This document shows, piece after piece, positions 1 to 7,928 of a stretch of 12,744 nt of DNA. The translations under genes and the position numbers were made by a program. The notes below the pieces were generated by a model that had not been told where the DNA came from, made no database searches, and worked only from the letters and a program-made list of their open reading frames with translations. Source of the stretch: Clostridia bacterium (GTDB lineage: Bacteria; Bacillota_A; Clostridia; Christensenellales; Aristaeellaceae); assembly GCA_017938785.1 (NCBI GenBank), contig JAGBAU010000070.1, forward strand, positions 1 through 12,744, written 5' to 3'. Position 1 is the first letter of the stretch, and every line of letters starts with the position of its first letter.

Positions 1-329
1 CCAACAACATCATGAAGCCCATTGACGTCATCTGGGGTGCTGTAGATAACGCTGCTATCGGCGCTGCTACTGCTCTTGAGCAGAATGGCGCAGAAGGCAC
101 CATCGTTGTATCTGCAGGCGGCTGGGGTGCAGAGCCCTTCGGCAAGATCAACGCCGGCGATCCCTACTACAAGATGTGCATCGGCGTTTCCGCAGCCAAC
201 ATCGTTGCTCTGACCCTGGATTCCATCGCCCGCTACCAGGCTGGTGAGGAAGTTGCCAAGTCCCAGAACATCGAACTGGCAGTTATCGACAGCAGCAACA
301 TCGCTGACTACATGAAGTACGTCGCATAA
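1..329 (+). CDS. C-terminal end of an ABC transporter solute-binding protein, type-1 periplasmic binding fold (partial, 5' cut by window)
   Basis: The reading frame is open from the first bases of the window (frame starting at base 3) to TAA at 327-329, so about 109 codons of the C-terminus are present. The visible part reads as the last lobe of a ribose/xylose-type (Peripla_BP_4) binding protein: a segment with 'AVDNAAIGAATALEQNGAEG' is the typical 'nD..A.GA..AL...G' strand-helix unit, followed by a strand ending in a Gly-rich turn and a final helix near 'NIVALTLDSIARYQAGEEV'. Proteins of this family bind a sugar or similar small polar solute outside the membrane and deliver it to an ABC permease. 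The ATM at base 12 is an internal Met, not a start. Neither permease nor ATPase is in view, so they would have to lie upstream. The solute cannot be told from this fragment. Confidence 0.8.
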   Translation, partial: NNIMKPIDVIWGAVDNAAIGAATALEQNGAEGTIVVSAGGWGAEPFGKINAGDPYYKMCIGVSAANIVALTLDSIARYQAGEEVAKSQNIELAVIDSSNIADYMKYVA

Positions 330-339
330 TTGAACCCTT

Positions 340-373
340 CCGGGAGAATCGAAACCGGTTCTCCCGGTTTTTT
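340..373 (+). terminator. Intrinsic terminator after the solute-binding protein gene
   Basis: A 9-bp perfect stem, CCGGGAGAA (340-348) with TTCTCCCGG (359-367), is followed by six T residues (368-373). It begins 10 nt after the stop codon of the binding-protein gene. Because I see no good promoter between it and the next gene at 411, it may be leaky: binding-protein genes are often expressed more strongly than downstream genes through such partial terminators. That last point is inference. Confidence 0.85.
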
Positions 374-410
374 CAAAGAGATTTATTCAAGTGAGAGGAG
401 TAATTAACAA

Positions 411-1589
411 ATGAGCAAAAAGGTTATGCAGCTGCCCCGCCAGGAATATGATCTCCGCATCACCCGCGTACAGGAAGGCATGAAAAAGGCTGGGATCGAC
501 CTGCTTGTGGCCCATGCCTGCGAATGCGAATCCGCGACTGTACGTTATTTAACCGGTTTCTGGTCTGTATTTGATTTTGTAGGCGTGCTTGTTCCTGCAG
601 AAGGCAAACCCATCTTCCTCACCGGTGGCCCCGAATCCTATGATTTTGCCGTACAGTTTGCGCAGATGGATGATGTGCGCGTACATCCGATGTATGTTGA
701 AACCTGCGCGCCTGAATGGGACAAGCCCACCAATCCCTGGAATTATACCATGATCCTCAACGAGCTGCGTGAACGCATGCCCATCAAGAAAATCGGCATT
801 GCAAATGTAAACACCCTCCCCCACGTTATCTATGCAGACATCATGGAAGGCGCACAGGACGCTGAAATTGTACCCGCCGAGGAAATCATACTCAATGAGC
901 GCGTAATCAAATCCGCCGGTGAGATTGCCCTTCTGAAGGAAGGCTACCGTATCACTGAGGAAGCCCTCAAAAAGACCATGGAAATGGTTCGGCCCGGCGT
1001 CAGCGAGCGCGAAATCCTGGCCCGCTGGAAGGCGCTGGCCTTTGAGATGGGCTGTGAGGGCTTTGGTTATCCCTGCTGGGTAACCAGCGGCCCCAACACC
1101 TACCAGAGCCTGTGCAAGTCCACCGACCGTGAACTGGTTGGCAACGAAATGGTTCAGTTCTCCGTCGGCGCAAAATACAATGGCTACTGCGGCAATATCG
1201 GCCGCGTTGCAGTGCTAGGCAAGCTGCCTGAGAAGCATATGGACATGATCAAGGTTGCACGCGACAGCCTGGACGAAACCATCGAAACCATGCGCCCCGG
1301 CGTTCCCTTTGCCGAGGTTTACAATAAGTTCCAGGCACGCCTGACCAAGTACGGTTTCGCAGGCTTCTCCCTCTATGGTCCTGCCCATTCCACCGGCTTG
1401 CAGGAATGTGAAGCTCCCTGGGTGGACAACCGTACCAGCAAGATTCTGCTGCCGAACATGGTATTCAACATCGACATCTGGCTTGCAGACGACAAGTATG
1501 GCGTACGCCTCGAGGACGGTATTCTCATCACCGAAAATGGCATTGAGGAACTGACCACCTGGCACCGTGATATTATCCAGATCGACTAA
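411..1589 (+). CDS. M24 (creatinase / Xaa-Pro peptidase fold) family protein with degenerate metal site
   Basis: 392 aa, ATG at 411 with GAGGAG (395-400) ten bases upstream. Residues about 10-155 form the creatinase-type N-terminal domain and 165-385 the pita-bread C-terminal domain. Aligning by eye to the five metal ligands of Xaa-Pro aminopeptidases (Asp, Asp, His, Glu, Glu): the first Asp is Ser251 ('VQFSVGA'), the second is Asn262 ('GYCGNIGR', 11 residues on, the usual spacing), His326 is kept ('YGPAHSTGL'), the first Glu is Asp355 ('FNIDIWL') and Glu368 is kept ('GVRLED'). Two of five ligands are therefore lost, so a dimetal aminopeptidase is unlikely. Metal-free creatinase, which cleaves a C-N bond of creatine, is the known precedent. 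It heads a three-gene set with an M20 amidohydrolase 16 nt downstream. The product may be a hydrolase of an amide- or guanidino-type compound, or a non-catalytic protein; the substrate is unknown. Confidence 0.85.
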   Translation: MSKKVMQLPRQEYDLRITRVQEGMKKAGIDLLVAHACECESATVRYLTGFWSVFDFVGVLVPAEGKPIFLTGGPESYDFAVQFAQMDDVRVHPMYVETCAPEWDKPTNPWNYTMILNELRERMPIKKIGIANVNTLPHVIYADIMEGAQDAEIVPAEEIILNERVIKSAGEIALLKEGYRITEEALKKTMEMVRPGVSEREILARWKALAFEMGCEGFGYPCWVTSGPNTYQSLCKSTDRELVGNEMVQFSVGAKYNGYCGNIGRVAVLGKLPEKHMDMIKVARDSLDETIETMRPGVPFAEVYNKFQARLTKYGFAGFSLYGPAHSTGLQECEAPWVDNRTSKILLPNMVFNIDIWLADDKYGVRLEDGILITENGIEELTTWHRDIIQID

Positions 1590-1605
1590 TCCGGAGGAAA
1601 GGCAC

Positions 1606-2844
1606 ATGAACGTCTGGAAATCTAGTGAAGAAATGAATGCTCTCCTGGCGGAATTGGTGCGCTGTCCCACTGAAAACCGTCCGCCCTATGGCTATGAAGC
1701 CGCAGGGCAGGCGGTGCTTTGCAAGGCTTATGAGGATATAGGCCTGGAAACGCATCGGGTTTGTCCGTCAGATTTGAAGGAATACCCTGACCATCCAGCC
1801 TTTCTTCCCAGGGTTTTCGATGATCGCGAGAACGTTGTTGGAATCTGGAAGGGCTCTGGAGAGGGCAAATCCCTGCTCCTCACCGGGCACATGGACGTTG
1901 CGCCCAAGGAGCCCATGCCCTGGGTCATTACCCAACCATACGAGCCCTTGTTAAAGGACGGGCGCATGTACGGACGTGGAACCGCCGATATGAAGGCAGG
2001 TCTGGTGTGCGCATGGGAGGCTGTTCGCAGACTGAAGGCACAAGGGTTTGTTCCGAAAGGCGACATCATCCTGGAGAGCGTCGTCGATGAGGAATATGCC
2101 GGAGCAAACGGCACAATAGCCGGGCGACTCAGCGGCTACAATGCTGATTTCGGCATCGTACTTGAACCCAGCGGCTTGAATATCTGCCCGGCCTGCGTTG
2201 GCGGACTGGTCATCAAGCTCAGCGTTCAGGGAATTGCCGGTATGCCCTACACCGGCGAGGAAATTGGCAATCCTGCATTCGACATTGCCGAATTGATTCA
2301 GCTGGTCAAGCAGTTCAGCGAAAAGCGCATGGGAGAAGCCGTCGCTCCTCAGCTCTGGGAAGGAACAGTACAGGGTGCGCAGGTGGTCATCACCAAGGTC
2401 AAGGCCGGCGAAGTCGGCGAGGAAGGCCAGCTCTCCTCTCCCATTGACGCCTGGATGGAAATCGTCATGCAATCCTATCCCGGTGAAGAGGAAGATGAAC
2501 TGATCGGAGCGTTACGGGATTTCATGAATGCAAATTACCATGATCCGGCAGGCCTGACCATCACCCGTCTTTACCGTTACTGCCGTCCCGCCGCTACGGA
2601 TGCAAACGAAACCGGCATCCAGACTCTTGCCGAATGTGCAGCGCCCTATACGAATCTTTCAAAGGTCTGCGGCGCTATGTTCTCCTGTGATATGTTTGCA
2701 CTGACCGAACTGGGCAAGATTCCTTCCGTCATCTTCGGACCGGTTGGCGGCCGCCTGCATGCGCCGGACGAGTGGGTGGATCTGGAAAGTATGGAAATCT
2801 GTACGCGCTCGCTGATGGATTTCATCATCAAATGGTGCGGCTGA
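1606..2844 (+). CDS. M20 family metallopeptidase / amidohydrolase (ArgE/DapE/CPG2-like)
   Basis: 412 aa from ATG 1606. The frame is open further upstream to 1567, but the GGAGG at 1593-1597 sits eight bases before 1606 and the upstream codons overlap the M24 gene, so 1606 is the better start. All ligands of the co-catalytic two-zinc site are visible: His95 and Asp97 in 'TGHMDV', the bridging Asp128 in 'GRGTADMKAG', catalytic Glu162 with Glu163 in 'VVDEEYAG', Glu187 in 'VLEPSG', and His385 in 'GRLHAPDEW'. The central segment (about 200-310) is the lid/dimerisation domain. The family removes acyl groups from amino acids or cleaves C-terminal amides or dipeptides in the cytoplasm; no signal peptide is present. 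It is 11 nt from the oxidoreductase gene that follows, so the three genes should be co-transcribed. Which N-acyl or peptide substrate it uses cannot be read from the sequence. Confidence 0.9.
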   Translation: MNVWKSSEEMNALLAELVRCPTENRPPYGYEAAGQAVLCKAYEDIGLETHRVCPSDLKEYPDHPAFLPRVFDDRENVVGIWKGSGEGKSLLLTGHMDVAPKEPMPWVITQPYEPLLKDGRMYGRGTADMKAGLVCAWEAVRRLKAQGFVPKGDIILESVVDEEYAGANGTIAGRLSGYNADFGIVLEPSGLNICPACVGGLVIKLSVQGIAGMPYTGEEIGNPAFDIAELIQLVKQFSEKRMGEAVAPQLWEGTVQGAQVVITKVKAGEVGEEGQLSSPIDAWMEIVMQSYPGEEEDELIGALRDFMNANYHDPAGLTITRLYRYCRPAATDANETGIQTLAECAAPYTNLSKVCGAMFSCDMFALTELGKIPSVIFGPVGGRLHAPDEWVDLESMEICTRSLMDFIIKWCG

Positions 2845-2855
2845 AAGGAAAAGAT

Positions 2856-3902
2856 ATGAAGAAGATTCGATTTGGCATCATCGGAGCTGGCGGAATTGCC
2901 GACAGGCGTACCATCCCGGGATTGCTTAAGAGTGAAAAGGCCGAGCTCATCGCCGTAATGGGACCCAATGCGGAAAGAACGGAGGCGATCCGGGCAAAGT
3001 ACAATGCAAGGTTTGCTTACACCAGTGAGGAAGACCTGCTGAAGAATCCTGAAATCGACGCTGTTTACATTGCTTCCCCCGTCAATATGCATCTTTCACA
3101 GGCTAAGCTTGCAGCGGATTACGGCAAACACATTCTGTTGGAAAAGCCGCTCGCTCTTACAGCTGAAGATGCGCAGGAACTTCTTGAATACTGTGAAGCT
3201 CGAAAGGTTCGGGTTGCCGCAGGCTTCATGATGCGCTTCGGAACCTGCATCAACGCCATGAAAGATGCCTACAGGAGCGGTAGAATTGGCAAGCTGGTTT
3301 CTGCTTACGCACAGTTCACCTGCTGGTATCCGGACATCAAAGGAAGCTGGCGGCAGCAGAAGTCCCTGGGCGGCGGCGGTGCGCTGATGGATATGGGTGT
3401 ACACATGATCGATCTGATTCACTACGTCACCGGCTCCAGAACCTGCCAGGTCGCTGCAATGCACGATACACTGGCCTTCAGTTATGAGGTTGAAGACTCC
3501 TCCAATGTGATGCTTCGGTTGGAAAACGGCGCGCTTTGCACCGTACAATCCAATTTCAGCATCCCTGACGAGGCTGCAAAGTGGCGTTTTGAACTCTTCG
3601 GAACGAAGGGGCGCCTGATGGGCAGCGAAATCATCGGCCAGGTGGACGCCGGAGATGTAGAGGCGCTCTTCCTTGAAGAAAACAGTGCTTATGATGCGCA
3701 GCAGGGCGGAAATAAGCCTGCATCTGTTCAGCATCTGACAGGCGAATTCGGCGATCTGTACCAAAGGCAAATTGATTCCTTCTGCGATTCACTTCTGAAT
3801 CATAAACCGTTGGAGGTGGACGCACGTGAAGGTTTGTTCGCACAGCGGGTTGTACAGGCTGCCTACCAATCCAATGATGAAAACCGAATCATCTTCCTGT
3901 AA
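2856..3902 (+). CDS. Gfo/Idh/MocA family NAD(P)-dependent oxidoreductase
   Basis: 348 aa from ATG 2856. An open frame reaches back into the M20 gene, but an AAAGGA-type ribosome binding site (2844-2849) and the Rossmann start right after Met ('KKIRFGIIGAGGIA', Gly10-x-Gly12) fix the start here. The N-terminal half (1-120) binds the dinucleotide. Glu96-Lys97-Pro98 is the family's EKP signature, and 'DMGVHMIDLIHY' supplies Asp179 and His183, matching the Lys/Asp/His triad known from inositol dehydrogenase. The C-terminal half (about 125-340) is the beta-sheet substrate domain. These enzymes oxidise or reduce a hydroxyl/keto group on sugars, cyclitols or related compounds. Last gene of the block, directly followed by a terminator. 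The catalytic set is intact, so it is probably an active dehydrogenase; the substrate is not determinable, although a preceding sugar-type binding protein is consistent with a sugar or sugar derivative. Confidence 0.9.
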   Translation: MKKIRFGIIGAGGIADRRTIPGLLKSEKAELIAVMGPNAERTEAIRAKYNARFAYTSEEDLLKNPEIDAVYIASPVNMHLSQAKLAADYGKHILLEKPLALTAEDAQELLEYCEARKVRVAAGFMMRFGTCINAMKDAYRSGRIGKLVSAYAQFTCWYPDIKGSWRQQKSLGGGGALMDMGVHMIDLIHYVTGSRTCQVAAMHDTLAFSYEVEDSSNVMLRLENGALCTVQSNFSIPDEAAKWRFELFGTKGRLMGSEIIGQVDAGDVEALFLEENSAYDAQQGGNKPASVQHLTGEFGDLYQRQIDSFCDSLLNHKPLEVDAREGLFAQRVVQAAYQSNDENRIIFL

Positions 3903-3904
3903 AT

Positions 3905-3940
3905 GAAAAGAGCTTGAAACTTGAGTTTCAAGCTCTTTTC
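3905..3940. terminator. Bidirectional intrinsic terminator between convergent genes
   Basis: A perfect 17-bp inverted repeat (3905-3921 and 3924-3940) with a 2-nt spacer. The outer part is AAAAG on the left and CTTTT on the right, so both strands give a stem followed by a U-rich end. It starts 2 nt after the oxidoreductase stop and ends 4 nt before the stop codon of the opposing pepF gene, as expected for a shared terminator. Confidence 0.9.
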
Positions 3941-3944
3941 TAAC

Positions 3945-5714
3945 TTATTTGCTCATCAACGATTCAAATTCGTTCAAAGTCTCCTCGAAAACCTTCAGCG
4001 CACGTTCAATGGGTTCCGGAGTTGTCAAATCAACGCCTGCAATCTTCAACTCATCCAGCGGATACATGCTGCCGCCCGTCGAGAGGAAGCGCAGATAGTC
4101 TTCGGTACCCTCGCCACTGAGAATGCGGTCCGCAATGGCGACTGCACTACAAAAGCCGGTTGCATACTGGTAAACATAGAACGCACGATAGAAATGCGGA
4201 ATCCTCGCCCATTCCAGGTCAGTATACGGCGTGCCTTCAGCGTTGGGATAATAAGCCTCGTTCATTTCACGATAGAGATCATTGAGCGCCTGCGAAGTCA
4301 GAGGCGTTCCTGCCTCATACATCTCATGCGCACGCTTTTCGAACTCTGCAAAGAGGGTCTGGCGGAAAACCGTCGTACGGAAGCCATCCAAAAGATGGTT
4401 CAGGATGTATGCACGCTTCTTCTCATCCGTTTCAACGGACAATAAATAGCGCGTCAGCAATACTTCATTCACCGTCGAGGCCACTTCCGCCACGAAAATG
4501 GAATACTCGTTGTTCACATAAGCCTGCTTTTCGGAGGAAAACCAGGAGTGCATTGCGTGGCCCAACTCATGCGCAAGTGTAAACGCATCATCATACTTAT
4601 TGGTATAATTCAGCAATACATAAGGATGCACACCAAACACGCCGCAGGAATAGGCGCCTGTCGTCTTGCCCTTGTTCTCGTAGACGTCAATCCATTTTTC
4701 ATTGAAAGCGCGCTCAAGCAGGCCCTGATAGGTGGAGCCCATGGGCTTCATAGCTTCCAAAACAAGGCGTCTGGCTTCTTCATAAGGCATTTCCGCGTCC
4801 ACATCCTCAACAAGGGGAACATAGAGATCGTACAGGCTGAGCTTATCAAGTCCCAGCAGGCGCTTGCGAAGCTCCAGATAACGGCTCAGCTCCGGCACAA
4901 ATCCTCGCACGCTTGCGATCAGATTATCGTACAGCGTTACAGGCACATTATCTGCATGCAAACCGGATTCCAGCGCACTTTGATACCTTCTTGCCTGGGC
5001 AAAATAGCTGTCGAACTTCACGCTGCCGGAGTACAGGGAGGCCATGGTATTGATATACTTGCCGAACTCGCCGAAATACTTTTCGAAAGCTTCCTTGCGG
5101 ATATCCGCACCGCGTGCTTCGCGATAATTACCGAAGAGTGCATGCGTCAGCGGACTGCCGTCGGACATATTTTCAAACCGCATGTCTACGCTTTCAAAGA
5201 GATCGTAGGTCTTGATGGGCGTTTGAGATGCATCTCCGAGCATCGCAAGCAGGCGCTCCTCCCCTTCGCTGAGGGTGTGTTCGCGTCCGCGGCATACATC
5301 AAAGAGCATATGGCGGTAGACTTCCAGTTCAGGCAACTCCATCCAGGCGTTCAGGCGCTCAGTATCTATGGAAAGTATCTCGGGATTCAGGAAAGCAGAA
5401 GCCGTGGAAAAGTCGACGAAAAGCCGCGTTGCGCGCGCTTCCATCTCCTGCGCCTCAGCATTCCCGTTGTCTCCCGAAGAATTGAGAAATGCATATACAT
5501 AGACGCGCTCCGCCTTTTCAGCAGCGGCATAGAGCTTATCAAGTCCCGCCTTCAGCGACTCTGCGGATTCGCCGAGGGTACCTGCAATGGCAGGCACCTC
5601 AGCGACTGCTTTAGTAGCTTCCTGGAATGCCCGTTCCCAGGCCTCACGATTTTTAAAAATGTCTGAGAGATCCCACTGGAACGCCGGATTCATCTCGCTG
5701 CGCAACTTATCCAA
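3945..5714 (-). CDS. pepF: Oligoendopeptidase F (M3 family zinc peptidase)
   Basis: 589 aa, normal for the family. The zinc site is intact: His382-Glu383-x-x-His386 in 'FTLAHELGHAMHSW', with the third ligand Glu410 in 'VAEVASTVNE'. N-terminal residues 10-200 match the helical PepF N-domain ('WDLSDIF' near residue 14). The enzyme cleaves short peptides (about 7-17 residues) in the cytoplasm; no signal peptide is seen. Start choice: the best initiator is TTG at 5714, ten bases after a strong AGGAGG (5725-5730). An ATG lies only 3 nt after that Shine-Dalgarno but is in another frame and hits a stop after four codons. A later in-frame ATG at 5693 (residue 8) is the alternative start. It is the last gene of the nadD-rsfS-paaK-ACT-pepF row, 32 nt from the ACT gene, and shares a bidirectional terminator with the convergent oxidoreductase. 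Confidence 0.93.
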   Translation of the reverse strand: MDKLRSEMNPAFQWDLSDIFKNREAWERAFQEATKAVAEVPAIAGTLGESAESLKAGLDKLYAAAEKAERVYVYAFLNSSGDNGNAEAQEMEARATRLFVDFSTASAFLNPEILSIDTERLNAWMELPELEVYRHMLFDVCRGREHTLSEGEERLLAMLGDASQTPIKTYDLFESVDMRFENMSDGSPLTHALFGNYREARGADIRKEAFEKYFGEFGKYINTMASLYSGSVKFDSYFAQARRYQSALESGLHADNVPVTLYDNLIASVRGFVPELSRYLELRKRLLGLDKLSLYDLYVPLVEDVDAEMPYEEARRLVLEAMKPMGSTYQGLLERAFNEKWIDVYENKGKTTGAYSCGVFGVHPYVLLNYTNKYDDAFTLAHELGHAMHSWFSSEKQAYVNNEYSIFVAEVASTVNEVLLTRYLLSVETDEKKRAYILNHLLDGFRTTVFRQTLFAEFEKRAHEMYEAGTPLTSQALNDLYREMNEAYYPNAEGTPYTDLEWARIPHFYRAFYVYQYATGFCSAVAIADRILSGEGTEDYLRFLSTGGSMYPLDELKIAGVDLTTPEPIERALKVFEETLNEFESLMSK

Positions 5715-5746
5715 AGGCCATAGTCCTCCTGATTTGATTTAAGGAA

Positions 5747-6184
5747 TTAAAGGCTGTCCACTTCTTCCTGGGTGCGCAGACGCACACCATAGGCATTGAG
5801 AACCGCGAGACCGCGCTCCTTTTCGGAGAGGCGCAGAACCATCAGGCCCTGAGTCTCGGAAGTTCTGCGGAAGGAATACATGTATTCGACAGACAGGTTT
5901 TCGTTTTCAATGATGGTCAGAAGATTGGCAAGTCCGGAGGGCTTGTCATCGATTTCAGCACAGATGACGTTGTTGATGCGGGCAGTATAACCGGCGCCCT
6001 TCAGCAGGGACATCGCCTTATCAATAGAATCGGACTTGATGATCAGGCGAACAATACCGAAATGCTGGGTATCCGCAACGGAAATTTCACGGATATCGAT
6101 GTTGCCGGAACCGAGCAGAGCGGTCATTTCGCGCAGGGTGCCAGGACGATTTTCAAGAAAAACAGAAATCTGCTTAATAAACAT
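5747..6184 (-). CDS. Small protein with two tandem ACT domains, paired with the PaaK-like ligase
   Basis: 145 aa from ATG 6184; an AAAGGGG ribosome binding site lies about 10 bases upstream, and the open frame beyond that runs into the paaK gene and is not likely translated. Residues about 3-68 ('IKQISVFLENRPGTLREM...') and 72-140 ('VICAEIDDKPSGLANLL...') are two ACT repeats, each with the typical 'v.v.dkPG.La.l...L...gini' start; the second has Ser in place of the usual Gly. ACT domains bind amino acids or related ligands at subunit interfaces. This stand-alone two-ACT form is well known next to phenylacetate-CoA ligase-like genes in Clostridia and archaea, and here starts 19 nt after the ligase stop. 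The likely role is a ligand-sensing partner or regulator in aromatic amino acid or aryl-acid metabolism. That role is inferred from context; no enzyme activity is expected. Confidence 0.88.
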   Translation of the reverse strand: MFIKQISVFLENRPGTLREMTALLGSGNIDIREISVADTQHFGIVRLIIKSDSIDKAMSLLKGAGYTARINNVICAEIDDKPSGLANLLTIIENENLSVEYMYSFRRTSETQGLMVLRLSEKERGLAVLNAYGVRLRTQEEVDSL

Positions 6185-6203
6185 ATCTTTTGAACCCCTT
6201 TCT

Positions 6204-7523
6204 TTACAGCTTGCGGCGGTCAACCACATGCTTTGCCTTGCCTTCGAATCTCGGAATGGACTTGGGAGCAACCAGTGTAACCTTCGTACTGATACCAACG
6301 GTGGACTTCACCTTTTCAACAATCAGCTTGCGAAGGGCTTCGATTTCGGAAACGGTATCGGAGAACATGGATTCCGTCATTTCAACCTGGATTTCCAGGG
6401 TGTCGGCAGAATTCACACGATCAGCATAGAGCATGTAGTGAGGCGCAACGCCATGAATGCCCACCAGAACGGATTCAATCTGGCTCGGGAATACGTTTAC
6501 GCCGCGGATGATGATCATATCATCAGTACGGCCGGTGATGCGGCCCATGCGCACCAGGGTACGACCGCACTCGCAGGGTTCGTCGGTCAGGGTGCACAGG
6601 TCATGGGTGCGGTAGCGAAGCATCGGCATACCGCGCTTGGTGATCGTCGTGAACACCAGTTCACCCTCCTGACCATAAGGCAGGGGTTCGCCGGTTGCGG
6701 GATTGATGATTTCAGCAATCACGTGGTCCTCGTTGATGTGCATGCCCTGCTTTGCCAGGCATTCGAATGCAACACCGGGGCCACAGATTTCAGTCAGGCC
6801 ATAGATATCGCAGGCATCGATGCACAGCAGCTCTTCAATCTTCTGACGCATGGCCTCAGACCAGGGTTCTGCGCCGAAACAGCCCGCCTTGAGCTTGAGA
6901 TCCTTTTGGGGATCAAGGCCCGCTTCGCGAATGCTTTCACCGAGGAATACCGCATAGGACGGCGTGCAGCACAGCACCGTGGAGCCCATTTCCTGCATCA
7001 TCATGATCTGGCGCTGGGTATTGCCGCTGGACATAGGGATGACCATTGCGCCGATCTTGTCTGCGCCCTGATATGCACCGAAACCGCCGGTGAACAGGCC
7101 GAAGCCGTAGCCAACCTGCACGATGTCTTCCTTGGTGGTGCCGGCAGCGGTCAGCGTACGCGCCATAAGCTCAGACCAGATATCTACATCTTCGCGAGTA
7201 TAGCCGGAAACGATGGGCTTGCCGGTGGTACCGGAAGAACCATGGATGCGCACAATTTCGCTCTTGGGAACTGCCAGCAGTCCGTAGGGGAACTCGTCAC
7301 GAAGATCCGTTTTTTCGGTGAAGGGCAGGTAGCGCAAATCTTCAATGGTGCGGATATCTTCGGGCTTAACTCCCTTGGCGTCCATGCGGTCACGGTAGAG
7401 CTTGACGTTGTCGTACTCATGGCGAACAACTTCGCGAAGCCGCTCGTTCTGAAGAGCAATGCGCTCGTCGCGGCTCATACATTCCATTTCGGGATTAAAA
7501 ATAATGTGTTCACGTTTTTCCAT
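6204..7523 (-). CDS. Phenylacetate-CoA ligase-like AMP-forming enzyme (PaaK family)
   Basis: 439 aa, the usual PaaK length; ATG at 7523 with GAGAGG about 9 bases upstream. Adenylate-forming signatures are all present: the phosphate-binding loop 'SSGTTGKP' at residues 96-103, 'DIYGLTEICGPG' at 239-250, the hinge/A8 region 'GRTDDMIIIRGVNVFPSQIE' at 331-350, and the C-terminal 'PRFEGKAKHVVDRR' at 424-437, with Lys429 as probable catalytic lysine. The enzyme would activate an aryl acid (phenylacetate, indoleacetate or similar) with ATP to an adenylate and then to the CoA thioester, in the cytoplasm. In anaerobes such ligases serve aromatic amino acid fermentation, usually beside indolepyruvate:ferredoxin oxidoreductase (iorAB); iorAB is not in this window. 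It lies 42 nt after rsfS and 19 nt before the ACT gene in the same direction. The exact acyl substrate is uncertain, so I give no gene symbol. Confidence 0.9.
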   Translation of the reverse strand: MEKREHIIFNPEMECMSRDERIALQNERLREVVRHEYDNVKLYRDRMDAKGVKPEDIRTIEDLRYLPFTEKTDLRDEFPYGLLAVPKSEIVRIHGSSGTTGKPIVSGYTREDVDIWSELMARTLTAAGTTKEDIVQVGYGFGLFTGGFGAYQGADKIGAMVIPMSSGNTQRQIMMMQEMGSTVLCCTPSYAVFLGESIREAGLDPQKDLKLKAGCFGAEPWSEAMRQKIEELLCIDACDIYGLTEICGPGVAFECLAKQGMHINEDHVIAEIINPATGEPLPYGQEGELVFTTITKRGMPMLRYRTHDLCTLTDEPCECGRTLVRMGRITGRTDDMIIIRGVNVFPSQIESVLVGIHGVAPHYMLYADRVNSADTLEIQVEMTESMFSDTVSEIEALRKLIVEKVKSTVGISTKVTLVAPKSIPRFEGKAKHVVDRRKL

Positions 7524-7565
7524 AGTCTTACCTCTCGCCCGTTAGCGTTTCGATTTATTCTGGGT

Positions 7566-7928
7566 TTATTGTTCGTCCAGCGGAATGAATTCCACCTGAT
7601 TGGAACCATCCTGCCAGAGTCTTTCGATGTTGTAGAAATTACGTTCTTCAGGGTGGAAGATATGTACAATCACATGTGCATAATCCAGAACAATCCACTT
7701 GGAATCGCGCTCGCCCTCCTTGCGGCGGGGTTCGATACCTTCAGCAGCCAGCTTATCCTCCAGATCCTCCGCCAGGGAACGTACGGACTGAATGTTACGT
7801 CCGTTTGCAAATACAAAATAATCGGTAATCGAGGTCAGATGGGAAACCTCAAGAATCTGAATATCATTTGCACCCTTTTCGTCCAGGAATTTTGCTGCCT
7901 TAAGCGCCAAAGCCTTGGAATCGATCAT
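7566..7928 (-). CDS. rsfS: Ribosome silencing factor RsfS (Iojap / YbeB family)
   Basis: 120 aa, typical length. The family pattern is clear: 'SITDYFVFANGRNIQSV' at residues 33-49, 'SKWIVLDYAHVIVHIF' at 76-91, and the C-terminal 'RNFYNIERLW' at 95-104. RsfS binds ribosomal protein L14 (uL14) on the 50S subunit and blocks subunit joining when nutrients are short. The ATG (7928-7926) overlaps the TGA stop of the upstream nadD-yqeK gene as ATGA, a translational coupling arrangement, and a strong GGAGG (7936-7940) lies eight bases upstream inside that gene. The nadD-yqeK-rsfS order is a conserved Firmicutes gene cluster. Confidence 0.95.
   Translation of the reverse strand: MIDSKALALKAAKFLDEKGANDIQILEVSHLTSITDYFVFANGRNIQSVRSLAEDLEDKLAAEGIEPRRKEGERDSKWIVLDYAHVIVHIFHPEERNFYNIERLWQDGSNQVEFIPLDEQ

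Noticed and set aside
4548..5666. A 372-codon + strand frame opposite pepF
   Set aside because: Antisense shadow of a well-supported zinc peptidase gene; composition and lack of motifs argue against a real protein.
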